Shown here in pieces: positions 59,510 to 64,000 of a DNA stretch of 64,000 nt; position 1 is the first letter of the stretch; each line of letters starts with the position of its first letter. This DNA comes from Planctomycetota bacterium (GTDB taxonomy: Bacteria; Planctomycetota; UBA1135; GCA-002686595). Under the pieces are notes generated by a model. That model searched no databases, was not told the DNA's origin, and worked only from the letters and a program-made list of their open reading frames with translations. The position numbers and the translations under genes are program-made. The stretch is taken from contig JAEUHY010000050.1 of the NCBI GenBank assembly GCA_016795325.1, positions 1-64,000 of the forward strand, written 5' to 3'.

Positions 59510-60994
59510 GTGCGCCGCCCGTCGTTCCACCCGTGCAGTTCTCGCCGCGAGCGTCTGCCCCAAGCGCTGCTCGGCGCATGTGTTCTCGCCGGTTGCTCCA
59601 CGCTCCAGTCCGAGGAGCGGCTGACGTTGCAGGGCAAGCCGAGCACGCTCGCCGTGCAGCCGCCGCCGGCTGAAGTCACGACGCCGGACGAGCGCGCGAC
59701 TGCGGCGCAGTCCGCGCCGAAGGACACGGTTGCCGCGGCGACGGCCGCGGAGGAGTCGTTCCCCATCCACGGCAGCCTCAACACCCGCTACCGCGTGCGC
59801 AGCGGCGCCGGCGCCGGCGACCAGGATCTCTACCAGTCGCTGCTGCTCGACGTCGGCGACCGCAAGCGCGACGGTTACAGCGCGCACGTGATGGCGACCT
59901 TGTTCGCCGATCTCGACGGCCGGCGTGATCGCGACGACCAGTTCGTGTTCCCCAGCCTGGCGGACACGTTCAACGAGCCGGTGCAGCCGCTGCTGTACCA
60001 GGCCTACGTCGACATCGACAAGCCGCCGCTGGTGAACGAACTGCGCGTGGGCCGCCAGTTCGACTACTTCACGCCGGAGTTCGCGCACTTCGACGGCGTG
60101 CGCGCGGCGACGGCGCCGGTCGGCGCGTCGAAGCTCGTCGGCGGCGTGTACGGCGGCGTGCCGGTGCGCTTGTACGACGCGACCGAGTCGAGCGATTCGA
60201 TCTTCGGCCTGTGGGGCGAAGCGCAACCCTGGAGCGGCGGACGCGCGCGCGTCGACTGGATGCACGTCGACGACGACGATCGTTTCGGGGTCAACTCGAA
60301 CGACCTGCTCGGTGCGACGCTGTGGCAGCGCATCAGCGCGAGCACCCGCGTCGATGCGCGCTACACGCGCCTGGAGAACGAAGACCGCGACGTGCGCCTG
60401 CGCGCCAACTGGGACGACGCGGAGCTCGACGCACGGCTGCAGGTGAGCTTCTACCAGTTGCTCGAAACGCAGCGGAACTTCGCCAACGAGTTCGACCCGC
60501 TGTTCAGCGTGCTGCAGGAGTGGTTCCCCTTCGCGCAGTACCGGGTGCAGGGCTCCAAGGGCCTGGGCGAGGACTTGCGCGTCGATGCGAGCCTCGACTT
60601 CCGCCGCGTGGCCGACGACGCGGACGAAGGGCCGTTCAACCGCAACTTCGAGCGGCAATCGCTGAGCCTGATCGCGCTCGACGTGCTCGCGAAGGGCCTG
60701 ACCTTCACCCTCACCGCGGATCTGTGGAACAGCGACGGCCGCGACATCCAGACCTGGGGCGTCGACGCCACGCGCGATCTGCGCGACGGGCTGCGCTGGT
60801 CGCTGGGCTCCAACTACGCGCTCTACCGCTACGACCTGTTCAGCAACAGCGAGCGCGACAACGTGCGCGTGTGGTACGCGCGCCTTCGCAGGGACATCGG
60901 CCGCTGGGGCGTCGTCGACCTGCGGTACGACCTCGAGAACTTCGACGGCGAGACCTACCACGTCGTCCTGGCAGGTGTGACATGGCGCTTCTGA
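59510..60994 (+). CDS. outer-membrane beta-barrel protein, possible porin of a porin-cytochrome complex
   Basis: 494 residues. The leader has a lipobox-like LAGC (Cys29) or is an ordinary signal, followed by a Pro/Thr/Ala-rich linker to about 95. The rest alternates amphipathic strands with charged turns: GSLNTRYRVRSGA, LLLDVGDRKRDGYSAHVMATLFADLDG, YVDIDKPPLVNELRVGRQFDYFTPEF, RVDARYTRLENEDRDVRLRANW, GWDARD-like turns, YALYRYDLF. It ends with a C-terminal Phe in a VTWRF strand, the signature of a BAM-assembled barrel. It is shorter than MtrB (about 700). Its stop overlaps the 13-haem gene start by 13 bp. Confidence 0.75.
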   Translation: MRRPSFHPCSSRRERLPQALLGACVLAGCSTLQSEERLTLQGKPSTLAVQPPPAEVTTPDERATAAQSAPKDTVAAATAAEESFPIHGSLNTRYRVRSGAGAGDQDLYQSLLLDVGDRKRDGYSAHVMATLFADLDGRRDRDDQFVFPSLADTFNEPVQPLLYQAYVDIDKPPLVNELRVGRQFDYFTPEFAHFDGVRAATAPVGASKLVGGVYGGVPVRLYDATESSDSIFGLWGEAQPWSGGRARVDWMHVDDDDRFGVNSNDLLGATLWQRISASTRVDARYTRLENEDRDVRLRANWDDAELDARLQVSFYQLLETQRNFANEFDPLFSVLQEWFPFAQYRVQGSKGLGEDLRVDASLDFRRVADDADEGPFNRNFERQSLSLIALDVLAKGLTFTLTADLWNSDGRDIQTWGVDATRDLRDGLRWSLGSNYALYRYDLFSNSERDNVRVWYARLRRDIGRWGVVDLRYDLENFDGETYHVVLAGVTWRF

Positions 60995-62007
60995 ACGGTA
61001 CTGGCGCGTCGCGGGGCGCGCGTTTGGCGAGCGCGCTCGCGCTGGCTTTCGCGCTCACGGGTTGCGTGCTGTTCGAGGCCTTCGGGTCCGGGCCGGCGCG
61101 TTACGCCTTCAGCCACCGCGTGCACGTGGTGGACCAGGAGCTCGACTGCGAGTCGTGCCACGTCGACGCGCAGAGCGAGGAGTCGCCCGGCATGCCGGCG
61201 CTCGCGCAGTGCGCGCTGTGCCACGCCGAGCTCGATGCCGAGAAGCCGCCCGAGCGCAAAGTCGAGGTTTTCTTCGGCGAGCAGGGCTACCTCGCGGCGC
61301 GGCGCGGCGCGCTCGGAGACGAGCCGATCTTCTCGCACGTCGGCCACGTCGCCGCTGGGCTGGAGTGCGCGAGCTGCCACGCGGGCGTCGAGCAGGCCGA
61401 CGACGTGCTCGAGCTCGCGCGGCCGAGCATGGCGGCCTGCGTCGAGTGCCACGAGCAGCGCCAGGCGCCGAACGAGTGTGCGAGCTGCCACACGCAGCTG
61501 CGCGTCGACGTTGCGCCGCCGTCGCACGACGGCAACTGGCTGCGCGCGCACGGTCCGACGGTGTGCGCGCGCGACGACGCGACCGCGAGCCAGTGCTCGA
61601 TGTGCCACAGCGAAGCGAACTGCGTCAGCTGCCACAACGAGATGCCGCCGCAGAACCACACCAACTTCTTCCGCCTGCGCGGGCACGGCCTCGTCGCCTC
61701 GCTCGACCGCGCGAGCTGCATGACCTGCCACCAGGAAGACTCCTGCACGCAGTGCCACATGAGTTCGCCGCCGAGCACGCACACCGGTGCGTGGGGAGCG
61801 CCGGTGAACCAGCACTGCGTCGGCTGCCACTTCCCGGTCCAGAACGAAGGCTGCGTGGTGTGCCACCTCGCCACGCCGAGCCACGCCAGCGCGGCGCCCA
61901 AGCCTCCGGATCACCACCCGGCCATGAACTGCCGTCAATGCCACGGCGTCGACCAGCCGTTGCCGCACGTCGACAACGGCGACAACTGCAACCTCTGCCA
62001 CCACTGA
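60982..62007 (+). CDS. 13-CXXCH multihaem c-type cytochrome lipoprotein
   Basis: 341 residues. The leader ends in a lipobox LTGC (Cys28), so the protein is probably attached to the outer membrane on the periplasmic side or threaded into the barrel. I count thirteen haem-binding CXXCH motifs (CESCH, CALCH, CASCH twice, CVECH, CSMCH, CVSCH, CMTCH, CTQCH, CVGCH, CVVCH, CRQCH and CNLCH), ending one residue before the C-terminus. Additional His residues (SHRVHVV, SHVGHVAAG) would be distal ligands, as in cytochrome c3/MtrA-like proteins. Such dense, closely spaced haems conduct electrons along the protein. It overlaps the barrel gene. Confidence 0.93.
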   Translation: MALLNGTGASRGARLASALALAFALTGCVLFEAFGSGPARYAFSHRVHVVDQELDCESCHVDAQSEESPGMPALAQCALCHAELDAEKPPERKVEVFFGEQGYLAARRGALGDEPIFSHVGHVAAGLECASCHAGVEQADDVLELARPSMAACVECHEQRQAPNECASCHTQLRVDVAPPSHDGNWLRAHGPTVCARDDATASQCSMCHSEANCVSCHNEMPPQNHTNFFRLRGHGLVASLDRASCMTCHQEDSCTQCHMSSPPSTHTGAWGAPVNQHCVGCHFPVQNEGCVVCHLATPSHASAAPKPPDHHPAMNCRQCHGVDQPLPHVDNGDNCNLCHH

Positions 62008-62024
62008 CTTCGCGCGCCGCGCAC

Positions 62025-62057
62025 GGCGCCTGTGCGCCGAGCCGGCGCCTACTTTTT
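62025..62057 (+). terminator. possible attenuator between the two cytochrome genes
   Basis: GGCGCC (62025-62030) can pair with GGCGCC (62044-62049), and T5 follows three bases later (62053-62057). It could reduce read-through into the OmcA/MtrC-like gene, but the 6-bp stem is weak and alternative pairings exist. Confidence 0.3.
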
Positions 62058-62072
62058 CTTCGAGGAAGCGTC

Positions 62073-64000
62073 ATGAAACTCCAGTTCGATTCGCGCTTGG
62101 TCCGCCGCGCTGCAACGTTGCGCCACGTCGCAGGCGCGAGCTTGCTCGTATTGTTCGCCAGCTGCAGCGGCGATGACGGCGCCGACGGCGCCGACGGCCA
62201 GAACCCGCCGCCCGATCCGACGCCCACGCAGCTCGAGCAGGGCGACGCCGCGCCCGGCGTCGTGCTCGAGGTGCTCGAGCTGAGCGGCGGCACGGGGCCG
62301 AGCGGAACCTTCCAAGTCGGCGACCGCCTCTCGGTGCGCTTCACCGCGGAGAAGGCGAACGGCGACCCGTGGTCGCTGAGCGAGTTCAGTTGGGGCCGCA
62401 TCCTGGTGAGCGGTCCCACGTTCAACTACCAACGCGTCATCCCCGAGAAGAGCGACGTGCTCACGCGCTCGGTCGCCAACGACGACGGCTCGTACACCTA
62501 CACCTTCGCCGACGCGTTGCCCGCGGTCTACGCAGCGCCCTACAACGACACGTCGGCCTTCGGGCTCGAGGATGGTGAGTTGACCGGTCAGCCGCTGCTC
62601 AACGGCACGTACACGGTCGGGCTGTACGCCGCGTGGGGCTACACGGTCGACGGCGAGAGCCACCGCGACTCGGGCAACATCACGGTCGACTTCCTGATCG
62701 GCACGGGCCCGCTCCAGCCGCGCGAAGTCGTCGCGCAGGACAACTGCAACCAGTGCCACGAGAGCCTGCGCGCGCACGGCGAGTTGCGCCGCGACGTCAA
62801 GCTGTGCGTGCTGTGCCACACCGCGGGCTCGGAAGACAAGAACGCGCCGTCGGCCGCGGGCGGAACGCCCGGTGTGTCCGTGGACTTCAAGGTGATGATC
62901 CACAAGATCCACAACGGCGCGCACCTGCCGTCGGTGCTCGGCGTCAGCACGAACTCCGATGGTTCGCGCAACTACAACGCGGCGGCGCAGCCCTACCAGG
63001 TGGTGGGTTTCGGCAACTCGATCATCGACTTCTCGCACGTCAGGTTCCCTGTCTGGCCGAGCCTGAACATCGCCATGCCGCGCGACGCGGGCTACAACGC
63101 GCTGTCGACGATCAACAAGGCGAAGGAAGACGAAATCCGCCTGGGCGTGGTGGCGTGCGAGAAGTGCCACGGCGATCCCGACGGCGCCGGTCCGCTCGCG
63201 GGCCCCAGCGACGGCGACCTGTACAAGTCGCAGCCTTCGCGTGCGACCTGCGGTTCGTGCCACGACGACGTGGTGTGGGGTTCGCCCTACACCTCGAACA
63301 CACAGACGCATCCCTCGCAGGCGAACGACTCGAACTGCCTGTTGTGCCACACGGACGCGGGCGGCCCGCTCTCGACCGAGGACGCGCACCGTCACCCGCT
63401 GTACGACGAAACCTTCAACGCGGGTCTGAACGTCGACATCACCGCCGTGGCCGAGTCGGGGACCAACAACAACGACGGCACGCTCGACGTCGGTGAGAAG
63501 GTGCTTGTCACGTTCACGCTCGAGGACGACGCCGGCAACGCAGTCAGCCCGTCGGTGAGCGGCATCACGAGCTACAGCGTGGTCGTCTCGGGGCCGACGA
63601 CGAACATGAACGCCTTGCTCAGCTCCTCGATTCCCGTCGCGGCGCTCAGTGGTTCGCAGCCCTACCAAGTCAACTTGCCGCAGCCGCAAGTGCTCGAATT
63701 CCTCGGGGATTCCAGCGCCGCAGCGGGCGAGAGCTTCACCACGGACTTCACGCCGCACTGGAACATGAGCGGCGCGGCCACCAGCGTGCTCGTGCGCACG
63801 GCGACCAGCGGCGGCAGCACCACGCTGTCCGTGGCGGCCGACCCGCTGCAGAACTACATCGATGTCGCCAGCTCGAGCGGCTTCGCCAAGGACGAGTACA
63901 TCGTCGTCGACGACGGCTTGGCCGGCGAGGAGTACCTGCGCATCCAGTTCGTCGACGGCAACCGTCTGTGGTTCGGCGCGCTCGGCTCGACCTCGTACCA
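62073..64000 (+). CDS. OmcA/MtrC-like multihaem surface lipoprotein, 3' end outside window
   Basis: 642 codons are visible and the frame is still open. ATG 62073 follows a GAGGAA ribosome site. The signal peptide ends LFASC (Cys31), a lipoprotein-type site though with Phe at -3. A Gly/Asp/Pro-rich stretch, then a beta-barrel-like domain I (FQVGDRLSVRF, NGTYTVGLYAAWGYTVDG) precede the first haem cluster. CXXCH motifs begin at residues 225 (CNQCHESLRAHGE), 245 (CVLCH), 362 (CEKCH), 393 (CGSCH) and 422 (CLLCH). Another beta domain follows (VDITAVAESG, GTLDVGEKVLVTFTLEDDAG). This split pattern is that of OmcA/MtrC decahaem cytochromes; more haems are expected outside the window. Confidence 0.88.
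   Translation, partial: MKLQFDSRLVRRAATLRHVAGASLLVLFASCSGDDGADGADGQNPPPDPTPTQLEQGDAAPGVVLEVLELSGGTGPSGTFQVGDRLSVRFTAEKANGDPWSLSEFSWGRILVSGPTFNYQRVIPEKSDVLTRSVANDDGSYTYTFADALPAVYAAPYNDTSAFGLEDGELTGQPLLNGTYTVGLYAAWGYTVDGESHRDSGNITVDFLIGTGPLQPREVVAQDNCNQCHESLRAHGELRRDVKLCVLCHTAGSEDKNAPSAAGGTPGVSVDFKVMIHKIHNGAHLPSVLGVSTNSDGSRNYNAAAQPYQVVGFGNSIIDFSHVRFPVWPSLNIAMPRDAGYNALSTINKAKEDEIRLGVVACEKCHGDPDGAGPLAGPSDGDLYKSQPSRATCGSCHDDVVWGSPYTSNTQTHPSQANDSNCLLCHTDAGGPLSTEDAHRHPLYDETFNAGLNVDITAVAESGTNNNDGTLDVGEKVLVTFTLEDDAGNAVSPSVSGITSYSVVVSGPTTNMNALLSSSIPVAALSGSQPYQVNLPQPQVLEFLGDSSAAAGESFTTDFTPHWNMSGAATSVLVRTATSGGSTTLSVAADPLQNYIDVASSSGFAKDEYIVVDDGLAGEEYLRIQFVDGNRLWFGALGSTSY

Overview
The window is 64 kb of high-GC DNA. 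It is packed with genes on both strands and has short intergenic gaps. It contains one tRNA. I see no rRNA, CRISPR array or insertion sequence. The gene content points to a free-living, flagellated, Gram-negative-type bacterium with an outer membrane: P- and L-ring flagellar proteins, outer-membrane-type lipoproteins, a beta-barrel and LpoB. My best guess is a Planctomycetota lineage. I base this on three secreted proteins that share a C-terminal cysteine-bearing module of about 140 residues, on an NxxGxxAF repeat protein, and on degenerate sigma-54-type regulators. The phylum is an inference, not a proven assignment.

Layout. 1-8.4 kb: the 5' part of an AlgI-type O-acyltransferase, a secreted protein, an FG-GAP lipoprotein, mutS, and a three-lipoprotein COG3014-YcfL-LpoB cluster. 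8.5-18.1 kb: ugd, tRNA-Val, a THUMP-like methyltransferase, an AAA+ regulator, a large membrane protein, and the cysteine desulfurase-thiI pair for 4-thiouridine in tRNA. 18.1-29 kb: an accessory block of exported proteins, comprising NxxGxxAF repeats, a very acidic tripeptide-repeat protein, a TIGR02466-like oxygenase coupled to a membrane-anchored protein, a kelch protein, another module-bearing protein and a carboxypeptidase-regulatory-like protein. 29-39.6 kb: housekeeping genes aroF, tpiA, secG, pyrE, yicC, gmk, a CNNM/CorC protein, coaC and a Ca2+/Na+ exchanger, with several unknown membrane proteins between them. 39.8-49.4 kb: a flagellar rod/ring/hook operon flgF-flgG-flgA-flgH-flgI-flgJ-flgN-flgK-flgL plus one small unknown gene. 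49.4-54 kb: a GNAT protein, a LOG-family fusion and two membrane proteins. 54.1-57.9 kb: three overlapping genes resembling a D-glutamate / N-acyl-D-amino acid route. 58.1-64 kb: a regulator followed by a beta-barrel protein, a 13-haem lipoprotein and the start of an OmcA/MtrC-like multihaem lipoprotein.

The most interesting system is the last one. A beta-barrel, a 13-CXXCH lipoprotein and an OmcA/MtrC-like cytochrome, in one apparent transcription unit behind a degenerate AAA+ regulator, look like a porin-cytochrome conduit for moving electrons across the outer membrane. The second candidate is the DgcN-DgcA-D-aminoacylase operon. The third is the acidic protein built of 55 tripeptides each ending in Glu.
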